Shown in pieces: positions 11,130 through 24,200 of a DNA stretch of 64,000 nt. Made by a program: the position numbers and the translations under genes. Positions within the stretch are counted from its first letter, which is position 1. Each line of letters begins with the position of its first letter. Below the pieces are notes generated by a model. It did no database searches. It was not told the DNA's origin and worked only from the letters and a program-made list of their open reading frames with translations. The DNA comes from Dastarcus helophoroides (taxonomy: Eukaryota > Arthropoda > Insecta > Coleoptera > Bothrideridae), in the NCBI GenBank assembly GCA_028583605.1, contig CM053333.1, positions 26,143,302 through 26,207,301 of the forward strand, given 5' to 3'.

Positions 11130-12480
11130 GAAATTTGAAAAAAGCCCAAAAGTCATAAATGCGACAAAGATGGAACATCTTGAAAAATTCAAAATTTTAA
11201 TCTTTTAATAATCAAAATCATGAAAAGATCGAAGTTTTTGAAAAGCCTAAATTTTGAAGAAAACTCGAAATAAAAAGCAGAAGTTTTAAAATGTCAAAAT
11301 TTTCAAAATAAGTTCTACATACCTTAAACATTACAAAATTTTTCAAATGTCCAATTTTCAAAAACGAAGTCAAATTTGGAAAGTCAAAATTTTTACAAAT
11401 GTCGATATTTTCAAAAGCAATCGAATTTTCAAATTTGTCAAATTTCAAAAGTCAAATTTTTGTAAAAATCGAAGATTTGGAAGTCACAATTTTGAGAAAA
11501 AATTCGAAATTTTGATCACAATTTTTAAAAGGTAAAAGAATTTTGAAAAAGTAGAAAATTGGAAAAAAGCCGAAGACTTAAATCCGACAAAAATCGAACT
11601 CTTGAAAAATTCAAAATTTTAGTCTTTTGATTAATCAAAATTATGAAAAGATCGAAATTTTCAAGAAAGTCAATATTTTGAAGAAAATTCGAAATCTTTA
11701 AAAAGTGAAAATTCTGAAGAAGCAGAAGTTTTAAAATGTCAAAATTTTCAAAATAAGTGCTACATATCTCAAACATTACAAACATTTTCAAATGTCGAAT
11801 TTTCAAAAACCAAATTTTCAAATAGTCAAATCTGGCAAAAAGTTCAAAATTTTCCAAATTCGGAAAAAAATCGAAATTTAGAAAAACGTCAAAAACTTAA
11901 GTCGCAAATTCGCGAAAAAGCGAACACTTTTGAAAAATTTCAAACACTGCAGATAATCAAAATCTGAAAAGATCGAACTTTTTCGAAAGTCAAAACTTTG
12001 GAAAAAGTTCGAAATTTTAAAAAAATAGAAATTTTAAAATCTCTACATTTTCAAAATAAGTAAGTATGTCAAAATTTACGAATTTCTACAAATTGCGATA
12101 TTTTCAAAATCGAAATTTTCGAATTAGGTCAAATTTTCAAGTCTCAATTTTTTCAAGATCAGAAAAAAATCGAAATTTTAAAAAAATTCGACATTTTCAG
12201 CTTTTAAATTTTTCGGATAATCAACATTTTCAAAAGATCAAAATTTTCAAAATAACTCGAAATTTTGAAAATTCTGAAAAAGTGGAAATTTCAAAGTGTC
12301 GAAATTTACATAATTTTTACAAATGTTGATATTTTCAAAAACAATCGAATTTTCAAATTTGTCAAATTTCAAATGTCATATTTTTGTAAAAATCGAAGAT
12401 TTGGAAGTCGCAATTTTGAGAAAAAATTCGGAATTGTTAACCCGGGTAAATCAAAATTTTCAGATCACAATTTTTAAAAG
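11130..12480 (+). repeat. Diverged repeated blocks within the A-type domain
   Basis: The block around TTCTACATACCTTAAACATTAC (about 11310) recurs at about 11757 (TGCTACATATCTCAAACATTAC), a step of about 444 bp. A second block with CAATCGAATTTTCAAATTTG and GAAGATTTGGAAGTC (11395-11510) recurs at 12320-12430. These look like older duplications of the same kind as the 420-bp array. Confidence 0.65.
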
Positions 12481-13489
12481 GTGAGAATTTTGAAAATGTA
12501 GATATTTTAAAATGTCGAAATTTTCAAAATAAGTAGATTGTGTATGGTAAAATTGACATTTCCAACCCTTACTTCGTGGAATTCTTTAATTAATAAAGTT
12601 TCAGTTTTTTAAAATCTACAAAATGTCTACAAATTTCGAAATTTTTTAAATCGAATTAAGTCAAATTTTTCCAAAGTCGGAAATTTTCCAAATTCAGAAA
12701 AAAAATCGAAATTTTTAAAAAGTCGAAAATTTGAAAATATATTTTCGATAAATAATTGAACGTTTTGAAAACATTCGAAATTTTGAACTGTTAAACTTAA
12801 AAATAAATCAAAATTTTCAAAAAAAAAGTCAAAATTTTGCAAAAAAATAAGGTTAAAATTTTAAAAAAGTGTACGTTCTGAAAAAGTGGAAATTTGAAAA
12901 TGATATTTACAAAAGAAGTCAAAGTCAGATTTTTTAAAAAAACGAAAATTTGAAAGACGCAATTTCGAGAAAAAATTCGAAACTTTAAACTTCCGACAAT
13001 CAAAATTGTAAGAAGATTAAAATTTTTAAAAGGTTAAAATTCTGCCTATGTTGAACCGTTAAAATGTCCAATTTTCCAGAAAAGATCTAAATTTTTAAAT
13101 TAACTCCAAATTTTTAAAAAGGTAATTTTTCGAAAAAATGTCAAATCAATAAAAAGTTCCAGAGAAAAATCGAAATCTCAGATGGTCAATTGAAAAGGTG
13201 AAAATTGGCAAAAAGTGGAAATTTTGGAAAAAGGTCGATATTTTTAAAAAACTGAATCTTCAAAACAAAAAAATTAAAACATTCAAAAAAAAATGAAAAT
13301 TTTCTGCAAAAATTCGATTTTTTAATGAAAAAAAAAAGAAGTCAGTTCCTCAAAAAGGAGAATTTTTCAAAAATAAACTCGAAATTGATAAAATCAAACT
13401 TTGAAGAAAAAGACAAATTGAAAAACAGGGAATTTTACAAGCCAAAATTTTGAATAAAGTTTAAATTTTACAAAACTTACAACTTTCAA

Positions 13490-13493
<4 letters not shown>

Positions 13494-13542
<49 letters not shown>
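13494..13542. repeat. (TA)n microsatellite
   Basis: An uninterrupted run of about 24 TA dinucleotides inside the A/T-tract domain. It is likely to be length-variable between individuals. Confidence 0.95.
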
Positions 13543-13544
<2 letters not shown>

Positions 13545-13850
13545 GCAAATTTCACAACCCTACATTTTGAAAAAAAGCGATATTTTCACAAGTCAAACTG
13601 TTGGGTGAGTAAAAATTTTTTAAAAATGAAAATTTTGTAAATTTGAAATATTCAAAATAAATCCAAATTTACGAAAGTCGAAGTTTTTAGAAATGTAAAA
13701 AATTTCCAAAAGAAGCTTAATTTTATTTAAAAGTAGAATTCTTTAAAAAAGTAGAGTTCTTCAAAAATTCGAAATTCCGAGAAGTTAAAATTTGAAGAAA
13801 GGAGATTTAAAAAAAGCAGACAGTAATAACTATTACTGTGAAAAGGTGAC

Positions 13851-14399
13851 ATACAGAAGTGAGGCAATTTTCAGTGCTTTAGTAATGAAAATGTCCTACT
13901 CTAAAGGCGAAAATTCTAGCCAGTATCATATCTTAATCTCTTCTTTCCATAAACATTTTTAAATTTTCACCGTCTTGCCCAGTAAGTTTTTATATTACAC
14001 AATTAGTAACGCTTGGTGGAATTTTCTTGCAAGACGAAACAACTGAATGCATAATAACCACCATTTAGGCCTTTTATTTACAAAATTAGAAACTCACAGA
14101 TAAGAGCAAATAAAATAATCTTTTATGCTTCATGCATCAACTTAAAGTCGTGCATTATTTTAAACCATTTGGGAAAAGTGTTAATTATTATCCCAGTAAT
14201 TAGCTTAAATGAAACCGACAAAGGATTTCGAATTGTATAATGAAATGTAAACTATGGGAAATTCAAACACTGCAGCGTGAAAACGGAATGAACCTTAATA
14301 AATTTCAGTTAAAAGGTTCATGGAGATCTCTTATTTAAAGAGGAGTAAAATTCAGCAGAGGTTATTTCATTGTTGAAATAACGTGTAGCTATTAAAAAA
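13851..14399. other. Non-coding spacer between opposite-polarity A/T domains
   Basis: About 550 bp of normal-complexity A/T-rich DNA separates the A-type domain on the left from the T-type domain on the right. No gene, TIR or RNA recognised. Confidence 0.5.
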
Positions 14400-16021
14400 T
14401 ATATTTTAAATTAAAAAAATTTGGAATTTTTCCTTTTTCAAAATATTAATATTATTCATTAAATTTTTAATTTCCAAAATTAATAAATCGTAAATTTTCT
14501 TTTTTCGAAATATTCATTTTAAAACATTTTTAAATTATGATATATTTTCAAATTGTTCATTTTTCGAAACGTTGAATACAACTGAAAACGTTGACTATTA
14601 AAGATACAACTTTTTAAAAAAATTCAACCCCAAATTTTCTTATTTTCTTCAAAAAGGTTTTTTCTCGAAATTTACAGTTTTTGAAAAAAATCATTGTTTT
14701 GAAAATAATTACGCTTCTAAGAATTTTGATTTTATTTATATTTCGTCAATTTTTTGAAAATATTAACCTTTTTGAATTAATTTTTTTCAAAAACATTCGA
14801 CTTTTTTGAAAGTTAAACTTTCTTGAAAATTCGATTTTTGTAAATTTGACCCTTTAAACATTTCTCTTTTTTAAAAATCTGAGCGCTTCTGAAATTTCGA
14901 ATTATGTATTTAAAAATGTTTACTTATTTGAAAATATCAACATTTTCAAAATTTCGATTTTCTCTAAACGTTCATCCTTTCCTAAATTAACATTAATAAA
15001 ATCTCTGCTTATTTCAAAATTTCAATTTTTTGAAAATTTCGATTCTTTCAAGGTTTAGACTTTTTCAAAATTTCAATTCTTTGAAGGTTTAGACTTTTTC
15101 AAAATTTCGGGTTTTTTTTTGCAAATTTTGACTTTTATCAAAAGTTCTTGCTTTCCATAAATGTTGACTCTTTTCGAAAATTCGCAAATGTCCAGCTTTT
15201 GGAAAATTTCATCTCTTTCAAATTTTGACTTTTTCAAAACTTTGCCTTTTTTGAAAATTTCGACTTTCAAAAGTAATCACTTCCCTTTTGATTTTCAGTT
15301 TTTTTAATACTTTATTTGAGAAATTTACTTTTTTTAGGAATTTTGAATTTACTTGAAATTAGTGTCTTAAAAATTTTGATCTTATTCAAAATGTCCACAT
15401 TTTTAGATTACAATCTTTTCTTGAAAATCTTAATATGTTTTTGATGTTTTCGACTTTTTGCAAAAATTCAACTTTTTTTTATTAATTAAATTTTTTATAA
15501 TTTCGACTTTTGGAATTTAACCAAAAGCTATTGGCTTTTTTAAAATTTCGATTCTTAAAAATATTGTTTTAAAAAACTTTCTACTTTCTGAAAAGCTCGA
15601 ATTATTTCAAAGTTTTTCAAAAGCCGAGATTTTTAAAAATTTCGACTTTTGTACAAAAGTTCTTGCTTTTCCCTGGAGATTGACTTATTTTTGTAAATGA
15701 ACTTTTCTAAATTTCAATCTTCGTTAAAAGCTCATCCTTTCCTGAGTTACCATTTAGAAAATCTCGGATTGTTTCAAAGTTTCAATTTTTTGAAAACTCC
15801 GATTCTTTCAAAGTTTTGACTTATTCAAAATTTCGATTTTTTGAAAATTTTGAACGCCCCTAAATATTGACTCTTTTCGGAAATATTGTCTTCGTAAATG
15901 TCGAGGTTTTGGAAACTTCCATCTCTTTCAAATTTTGACTTTTTCAAAACTGCGTTTTTTGAGAATTTCGACTTCAAAAGTTATCACTGCTCTTTTAAAA
16001 ACTCGAAATGTCGAAAAGTAA
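14400..16021. repeat. A/T-tract sequence domain, T-type polarity
   Basis: The same words as in 6690-13850 but reverse-complemented: CTTTTTCAAAATTTCGA, TTTTGAAAATTTCGAC. It contains at least one internal duplication: the block with TTTCAAAATTTCAATTTTTTGAAAA followed by CATCTCTTTCAAATTTTGAC occurs near 15010-15240 and again near 15770-15950. No gene. Confidence 0.8.
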
Positions 16022-16024
16022 GGG

Positions 16025-16309
16025 TGCATTTACACTAGACACCAGACATATTATTTCGTACATTTCTCTCGTACATAAAATATATATTAAGTGTCAATTA
16101 TTTTGAGAGAACCTATGCGAGATTATCAGCTGTGTAAATAAATCTCCGATAGCTTCTCTCTGGATAGTTGACAGTTGTTACGATGATAGTTGTTACGTAT
16201 CCCAGAGAGAAATGTACAGATTCGAGGTGGGTTGCCTAGAGTTTAGACCATTACTTAGGTCACCCTTTCCGGGCCCATTGTGTTACGAAAAGTGTCTAGT
16301 GTAAACGCA
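16025..16309. mobile_element. Small TIR element (MITE-like), about 285 bp
   Basis: The ends are an 18-bp inverted repeat, TGCATTTACACTAGACAC at 16025-16042 and the complement of TGCGTTTACACTAGACAC at 16292-16309, differing at one base. A second inner inverted pair (GTACATTTCTCTC at about 16058 and its complement at about 16203) extends the palindromic structure. Target duplication is not clear, so the superfamily is undetermined. It has no coding capacity. Inside lies a minus-oriented match to a LINE 3' tail. Confidence 0.65.
16214..16281 (-). repeat. Match to the 3' tail of the LINE at 55453-55888
   Basis: The reverse complement of this stretch (CACAATGGGCCCGGAAAG through TAGGCAACCCAC) matches about 55806-55868, with roughly 85 percent identity by eye. 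Two unrelated-looking elements therefore share about 65 bp. Either the LINE fragment was inserted into the small TIR element, or the LINE acquired its tail from such an element. Confidence 0.7.
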
Positions 16310-16340
16310 ATTTTAAATACAATTTGGTTGATTGCATAAA

Positions 16341-18397
16341 TTTTAGGTGGTTTTTAATGCCCATTCTTACCACCTTAGAGGCTGAATTTTGAGAAATCCT
16401 CTCTTAGTGCTCGCCCACGTACTATGGGAAACACCTGTATGAAATTCCATGCTCCTAGAACCACTCTGGTGTAATATTGATTGCAAACATTTTAGGTGGT
16501 TTTTAATGCCCATTTTTACCACCTTAGAGACTGAATTTTGAAAAATCCTCTCTTAAGGCTCACCCACGTACTATATATATCAAATTTTATGCTCCTAGGC
16601 CCACTCTAGTGTAATATTCATTGCATGCATTTTAGGTGGATTTTAATGCCCATTTTTACCACCTTAGGGGCTGAATTTTGAAAAATCCTCTCTTAGTGCT
16701 CGCCCACGTACTACGGGAAACACCTGTATGAACTTTCATGCTCCTAGAACCACTCTGGTGTAATATTCATTGCATACATTTTAGGTGGTTTTTAATGCCC
16801 ATTTTTACCACCTTAGAGGCTGAATTTTGAAAAATCCTCTCTTAAGACTCACCCACGTACTACGGGAAACATCTATATCAAATTTTATGCTCCTAGGACC
16901 ACCCTGGTGTAATATTCATTGCATGCATTTTAGGTGGATTTTAATGACCCTTTTTACCATCTTAGAGGCTGAATTTTGAAAAATCCTCTCTTAGTGCTCG
17001 CCCACGTACTACGGGAAACACCTGTATGAAATTTCATGCTCCTAGAACCACTCTGGTGTAATATTCATTGCATACATTTTAGGTGGTTTTTAATGCCCAT
17101 TCTTACCACCTTAGAGGCTGAATTTTGAGAAATCCTCTCTTAGTGCTCGCCCACGTACTATGGGAAACACCTGTATGAAATTCCATGCTCCTAGAACCAC
17201 TCTGGTGTAATATTGCTTGTATACATTTTAGGTGGTTTCTAATGCCCATTTTTACCACCTTAGAGACTGAATTTTGAAAAATCCTCTCTTAAGGCTCACC
17301 CACGTACTACGGGAAACATCTATATCAAATTTTATGCTCCTAGGCCTACTCTGGTGTAATATTCATTACATGCATTTTAGGTGGATTTTAATGCCCATTT
17401 TTACCACCTTAAAGGCTGAATTTTGAAAAATCCTCTCTTAGTGCTCGCCCACGTACTACGGGAAACACCTGTATGAACTTTCATGCTCCTAGAACCACTC
17501 TGGTGTAATATTCATTGCATACATTTTAGGTGGTTTTTAATGCCCATTTTTACCACCTTAGAGACTGAATTTTGAAAAATCCTCTCTTAAGGCTCACCTA
17601 CGTACTACGGGAAACACCTATATGAAATTTCATGCTCGTAGGCCCACTCTGGTGTAATATTCATTGCATGCATTTTGGGTGGTTTTTAATGCCCATTTTT
17701 ACCACCTTAAAGGCTGATTTTTGAAATATCCTCTCTTAGTGCTCACCCACGCACTACGGGAAACACCTGTATGAAATTTCATGCTCCTAGAACCACTCTG
17801 GTGTAATATTCATTGCATACATTTTAGGTGGTATTTAATGCCCATTTTTACCACCTTAGTGACTGAATTTTGAAAAATCCTTTCTCTTAAGGCTCACCTA
17901 CGTACTACGGGAAACACCTATATGAAATTTCATGCTCGTAGGCCTACTCTGGTGTAATATTCATTGCATGCTTTTTAGGTGGATTTTAATGCCCATTTTT
18001 ACCACCTTAAAGGCTGAATTTTGAAAAATTCTCTCTTAGTGCTCGCCCACGTACTACGGGAAACGCCTGTATGAACTTTCATGCTCCTAGAACCACTCTG
18101 GTGTAATATTCATTGCATACATTTTAGGTGGTTTTTAATGCCCATTTTTACCACCTTAGAGACTGAATTTTGAAAAATCCTCTCTTAAGGCTCACCCACG
18201 TACTACGGGAACCCATGTATGAAATTTCGTGCTCCTAGGCCCACTTTGGTGTAATATTCATTGCATGCATTTTAGGTGGTTTTTAATGCCCATTTTTACC
18301 ACCTTAGAGATTGAATTTTCAAAAATCCTCTCTTAAGGCTCACCCACGTACTACGGGAAACACCTGTATGAAATTTCATGCTCCTAGACCTGCCTAT
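16341..18397 (+). repeat. 149-bp satellite array, 14 units, with A/B higher order
   Basis: TTTTAGGTGG (or a one-base variant) marks unit starts at 16341, 16490, 16630, 16779, 16928, 17077, 17226, 17375, 17524, 17673, 17822, 17973, 18122 and 18270. Steps are 149 bp except 140, 151 and 148. Units fall into two types: A has CTTAGTGCTCGCCCACG and CTAGAACCACT, B has CTTAAGGCTCACCCACG and TAGGCCCACT. They mostly alternate, with an AA pair at units 5-6 and a BB pair at units 13-14. Units 1 and 6 share private variants (CATTCTTACC, TTGAGAAATCC, CTATGGGAAAC), so a block of five units was duplicated. Each unit has a small dyad, AGGTGGT...ACCACCT. No ORF. Confidence 0.95.
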
Positions 18398-19919
18398 TTA
18401 GACTCTGCGTTGTCTGTCAGTCAGTACTTAGAGATTTATTAAACAAATATGTTAGTCTATTAAGAATAAAATGTAACATGTAAAATGTGGTGTTCTTGTT
18501 CTCCAGAAATGTCACTGCTAATAAGATATTGAACATTATAATAAAGAAAAAGAGTGCAAAGTTTATAAATGTATTTCACTATCAATAAATATTAGATTCG
18601 TTTCCACACGACTACAAACATCCACACCATAAATATAAAAATGTTGATCAGTTTGACATCATTTATTGTAAAATATTTCCAATATTCTGACTTGTTTACT
18701 AGTATGCGTTCGATCTACACTACACATACACTGTTATTTCCCAGTTTTCAGTTGTCACTTCTGTTGGCAGTCACCAAGGCGGTTTACAAGACTGCCCAAT
18801 TTTTTATTTTATTTATCAATAAGCAAATTACCATTTTTTTTCATATTTTATTTATTTAGCACCACCTAAACGTCTCGTATCAATGCTTGCCAATTAAGAA
18901 GTGTTCCAGAGCAAGCCATTTTTTAACAGACATTTTCTGGTCATTATTTAACCGGGTTGTGCATGAAAAACTTTAGTTGAAAAAATTAATCAAGTTTATA
19001 ACTAGACAGTAAAATAGAGCAGTAGAACGTACACACACACATCTGTATACATTCTACGAATTTAAAACCTGAGTTGATAACATATTTATTAGGTAGATTG
19101 GCCAACGAGGGACCGGAGTGTTAACAGGAATAAATAATGCCTTATCTCCCAAAAGGGAAAACATTCCAACACATTTTATAAAAGCCTGTTGTTTATGCGT
19201 TAATATGAACGTTTTAACACACGTAATATAAAAATGTCTTTATCCGTTTTAATTCAAGGGGGATAATTTCGCTTCATTTTTTCTCAGTTTACATGCAAGA
19301 TTAACTTCCTTTCCACAAGGAAGCCTTACCAATCTTATGTTATGGTTAATGGTTATTTACTTTTAAATTAATAAGGAAACTTTAGAAAATAAAACGACAG
19401 CTCTATTATTAACTCGAATGCAACCACTACGAGCTTGAAGTTGCCAAATATTTTAGAGGCGGTTGGTACCTAACCTTGGAATAAACGCCCCAGGCACCAC
19501 GTTTTAAAGTGAAGATTTTCAAAGTCGCCGACCATGTTATAAAACTAGTTCCCGTTAAGAGTCTGGGGCCCACACAACATCATAGGATTATTACTTAAGA
19601 ATACATCTTTGTGTGTTCTATCTGTTAAACGGCCCAACTAAGCTGTGAAACTTGAAATGTACGCTTTCGACATGTGTGATCCATTCATCCGAACCAACGG
19701 GTACCAACGGAAAATGGGTATATGCCGGACAAAGAGGAGGAATGACCATTGAATCTTGCCTAAATATATGTTGGAAAACACAAAAGGACTTTATATGAAT
19801 TCATTATTACATTTTTGATCAAAACATTTTCTAATTTATGCATTTTTCAGGCTAATTATCTTTTAACACTTAATTATACTTCGCGCATCATTACACAAAG
19901 GGGAAAATTAAACTGAGAA
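18398..19919. other. Non-coding stretch, no gene seen
   Basis: About 1.5 kb of normal-complexity A/T-rich DNA. A 72-codon plus frame (18641-18859) has no recognisable feature. No tRNA-like fold, TIR or repeat unit was recognised by eye, although 19440-19590 is notably richer in G and C than its surroundings. Confidence 0.45.
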
Positions 19920-22900
19920 ACGTTTTCAAAATTTCGACTTCATTTAAAAACGTTAAACTTTTTTCTACTTCTTTTAATTTTCAATTTCTTTCAAATTTCA
20001 ATTTCTTTCAAATTTCAATTTCTTCCAAATTTCAATTTCTTCCAAATTTCAATTTCTTTTAAATTTCAATGTCTTTTAAATTCCAATTTCTCCCCCAATT
20101 TCAATTTTTAGCCCGAAATTTCGGAATTAAAGTCGAATTTTTGGGCAAATGGCGGAATTTTCGAGTTTCAAGTCGAAATTTTAAGAATAAAGTCGACAAT
20201 TCTGAAAATCGACCAAAAGCAACAATTTTAATACTTTAAAAGAAAATTACAAATGTTTCTTACTTTTGTAAAAATTTAAATTTTTTATTAAAATCTAGAT
20301 TTGTTCTTACAATTTCAAGCATAAACTTGGAATTTATATTTTTTAATTTTAACTCTCAAGATGAAATGGAATGATTAATCGAAATTTCAAGCAGCAACTT
20401 CAACTTTTTGAGATTAAATTCGAGTTTAAATTTATATCAAATTTTTAGATTAAGATGAAAGTTTGGAATTTAAATTCTAAATTTAGTGATGAAAGTCAAA
20501 GATTCGAAAATAAAAAGTAAAAACTTTAACAAAATCAGAGTTTATGTTTCCAATTCTAAAATATTCATTTTGTCAAAATATCAAACAAAGTATGCGGATT
20601 TCTACTTCAATTTTGATTTTAAAATCGAAATTTCAAAAAAAGACGCCAAGCTGACCTCTAATCAATAACTTCCACCATCTTGGGATAAAAAAACTTCATG
20701 TTTAAACTCTATGTTTCGAGATTATAGTCAAAGCTTTGTAGAAATTTCTAATTCAAACTTTCAAAAATTTCTAAAAAAAAGTCAAATGAAGCAATTCCAA
20801 ATTTCTAATTTTTTCTTAAGTTTCGATGTCCTACAAGAAAAATCGAAATTACTGACTCAAGTTCAATCGAAATTACTGACTCGAGTTCCTTCCAAATTCT
20901 GACCTTTTTCTCAAAATGTTGGCCTCCAAACTTCTGATTTTTTTTCTCAAAATGTTGCCTCCAAAATTCAGATTTTTTTCAAAATTTTGGCTTTTCAGCA
21001 ATTTCGATTTAGGTTTGAAACTTGCGACTAGTAACTTATTTCAAGTTTTGTTTGAATAATTCAAATTTTTTTCATGATCTCGACTTTTTCTCAAAATTCT
21101 GGTTTCTGGTAAATTTTGAAAAATTCGCCTTCCCATGAAATTTTCGACTTAAAATTTGGACCTTTTAACTGTCGACTTTTTACAATATTTCGACTTTTTA
21201 AAATATAGAATATTTCTCGAAATTGTGACTTTTTCGAAAATCTCGTCTTTTTCAAAATTTCGACTTCAAAATTTCCACTTTTTGACTTTTGTATATCTTG
21301 AAAAATTTCAACTTATTTTCGAAATATTAACTTCGGGAATTAATTCACTTTTTTTTTTAAGAATTTGACTTTGAAAATTTCGTCTTTTTAAATATTTCTA
21401 CTTCAAAATTTCCTCTTTTTGACTTTTGTAAGTTTTGAAAGATTTCAACTTCTTCTCGAAATATTGACTTTGGAAATTAATCCGCCTTTTTTCTAAAGAA
21501 TTCGATTTTTCGAAAATTTCGTCTTTTTAAATATTTCTACTTCAAAATTTCCTCTTTTTGACTTTTGTAAGTTTTGAAAGATTTCAACTTCTTCTCGAAA
21601 TATTGACTTTGGAAATGAATCCACCTCTTTCCTAAAGAATTAGACTTCTCGAAAATTTCGTCTGTTTAAAAATGGCTACTTCAAAATTTCTACTTTTTGA
21701 CTTGAAAATTTTGAAACATTTTAACTTCTCGAAATATTGACTTTGGAAATTAATCCGCCTTTTTTCTAAAAAAAATGACCTTTTGAAAATTTCGTCTTTT
21801 TAAATATTTCTATTTCCACTTTTTGACTCTTGTATATTTTGAAAGATTTCAACTTCTCGAAATATAGACTTTGTAAATGAATCCACCTCTTTCCTAAAGA
21901 ATTAGACTTCTCGAAAATTTCGTCTGTTTAAAAATGGCTACTTCAAAATTTCTACTTTTTGACTTGAAAATTTTGAAACATTTTAACTTTTCGAAATATT
22001 GACTTTGGAAATTAATCCGCCTTTTTTCTAAAAAAAATCGACTTTTTGAAAATTTCGTCTTTTTAAATATTTCTATTTCCACTTTTGGACTCTTGTAAAT
22101 TTTGAAATATTTCAACTTCTCGAAATACTGCCTTTGAAAATGAATCCGTCTTTTTTCTAAAGAATTCTACTTTTCGAAAATTTGGTCTTTTTAAAAATTG
22201 CTACTTCAAAATTTCTACTTTTTGACTTGAAAATTTTGAAACATTTTAACTTCTCGAAATATTGACTTTGGAAATAAATCCGCCTTTTTTCTAAAAAAAA
22301 AATGACTGAAAATTTCGTCTTTTTAAATATTTCTATTTCCACTTTTTGACTCTTGTATATTTTGAAAGATTTCAACTTCTCGAAATATTGACTTTGTAAA
22401 TGAATCCGCCTCTTTTCTAACGAATTCGACTTTTCGAAAATTTCGTCTTTTTAAAAATTGCTACTTCAAAATTTCCACTTTTTGACTTGAAAATTTTGAA
22501 ACATTTTAACTTCTAGAAATATTGACTTTGGAAATTAAATCCGCCTTTTTTCTAAAAAATTTGACTTTTTGAAAATTTCGTCTTTTTAAATATTTCTATT
22601 TCCACTTTTTGACTTTTGTATATTTTGAAAGATTTCAACTTCTCGAAATATTGTCTTTGGAAATGAATCCGCTCCTTTTCTAGGGAATTCGACTTTTCGA
22701 AAATTTCGCCTTTTTGAAAATTGCTACTTCAAAATTTAAACTTTTTGACTCGAAAATTTTGAAACATTTCAACTTCTAGAAATATTGACTTTGAAAATTA
22801 AATCCGCCTTTTTTCTAAAGAATTCGACTTTTTGAAAATTTCGACTTTTTAAAAATTTAGACTTTTACCGAAAATTTGACCTTCGTAAATTTTAACCTTT

Positions 22901-24200
22901 AAAAATTTCGACTTAAAAATTTAAAGTTCTTGACTTTTAAAATTGGATTTTTTATACATATTTGGATTGTTTTTCAAAAAATCTGGACTTTTTTCTGAGG
23001 ATCTTTTTAAAAAGTTTACTTTTCAAAAGTTTAAACTTCTTGAAAATGTTGACTTTTTGAACCATTCAACATTTTCTCGAAATTTTGACTTTTTTGAAAC
23101 CTTTAACTTTTTGCAAATTTTGATTTTTTAAAAATTTCGACTTTCTCCCGAAATTTTAAATGAGATTTTTAAAAATTTTGACTTCAAAATTTCCACTTTT
23201 GGACTTTTATCAATTTTAAAAATTTAATTTTTTTATGCAAATTTCGATTCTTTTTCCCAAAATTTGGACTGTTTTAAAGATTTCGCCTTTTTGTCTTTTT
23301 CTGAAAATTATTTCGCCTTTTTTCTGCGAATCGTGTAGAGTTCACTTTTTTAAATTTCAACTTTTTGAAATTTCTGATTTTTTGAAAATTTCAGCTTTTC
23401 CAAAATGTTGACGTTTTGTAACTGTCACTTTTTGACAGTTGTCGACTTTTTCCAAAATATCACAAAACAAAATTTAAAAATATTCGATTTTTATGCTTGA
23501 TTTTTCCGAAAATTTGAATTTTTTAGTTGTTCGACTATTTCTGAAAATTATTACGCCTTTTTTCCGAAAGTCTAGATTTTTTGAAAATTCCAATTTCTTT
23601 TGAAAATTTTGGTTTTTTGAAAATCCTGAACTTTTACAAATGTCGACTTTTTGAGAATTTTAAATTTTTGTGAAAATTTCAACTGCAAAATTTTGACTTT
23701 TTCACGAAAATGGTTTTTCAAATTTTAACTTTAAAAAAATTCGACATTTAAGAATTTCCACTCTTTCAAATATTCATTTTTCCACTCTTTCAAATGTTTA
23801 TTTTTATTAAAATTTCAACTTTTTTAAAATGTTGGGTTTTTTATTATTTTTAAAATTTAACCGTTTTATAGGTGTTTCTTTTTTTCTAATTTCCATTTTT
23901 CATCGAAATTTTCACTTTTTGTAAATGTTGACATACTTCGAACTATTCTAATACTTTTTAACTTTAACGTTTTTAAAATTTTGACTTTTTTCAAAATTCA
24001 AACATTTTTCCAGATTTAGATTTTTTGTAAAATTTGGACTTCAAAATGTCGACTTTTTCTCGAAATGTTTACTTTTTGTAAATATTGACATACTTTGGAA
24101 AATTCTTATCTTGTAATTCCGACGTTTTTAAGAAAATGTTCAAAATTTTGACCTTTTCCAAATTACGGCCCAAAAAATTTCGACTTTTCAAAAATTGCGA
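19920..24200. repeat. A/T-tract sequence domain, mainly T-type polarity
   Basis: Begins with a short run of TTTCAATTTCTTTCAAA-like units (about 19975-20090), passes through a mixed part to about 20880, then settles into T-type words (GACTTTTTGAAAATTTCG). It includes the dimeric array listed separately. Open frames here (20486-20668, 20711-20902, 21156-21368, 22943-23131) are compositional. Confidence 0.8.
21300..22850. repeat. Dimeric tandem array, 127 plus 135 bp
   Basis: The landmark ATTGACTTTGGAAATTAATCCGCC and its variants occur near 21464, 21603, 21738, 21864, 21999, 22125, 22262, 22390, 22524, 22652 and 22786. After the first steps the intervals alternate at about 126-128 and 134-137 bp, so the working unit is a dimer of about 262 bp. 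One half carries TTTTTAAATATTTCTATTTCCAC and the other TTTAAAAATTGCTACTTCAAAATTTC. Confidence 0.85.

Larger units (their letters stand above)
6690..13850. repeat. A/T-tract sequence domain, mostly A-type polarity
   Basis: About 7 kb of purine-rich plus-strand sequence built from GTCGAAATTTTCAAAA, AAAATTTTGAAAA and similar words. All open frames here (60-110 codons, Phe/Leu/Ile-rich on one strand and Lys/Asn/Phe-rich on the other) lack domain features and occur on both strands together, so I treat none as a gene. Inside lie a 420-bp array, a larger duplication, a second duplicated block and a TA microsatellite, listed separately. Confidence 0.85.

Noticed and set aside
16341..18397. Regular repeats considered as a CRISPR-like array
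   Set aside because: There are no unique spacers between short repeats. The whole 149-bp unit repeats, and the setting is eukaryotic.
18641..18859. A 72-codon plus-strand frame downstream of the 149-bp satellite
   Set aside because: Hydrophobic and A/T-driven, with no signal peptide pattern, domain or splice sites.
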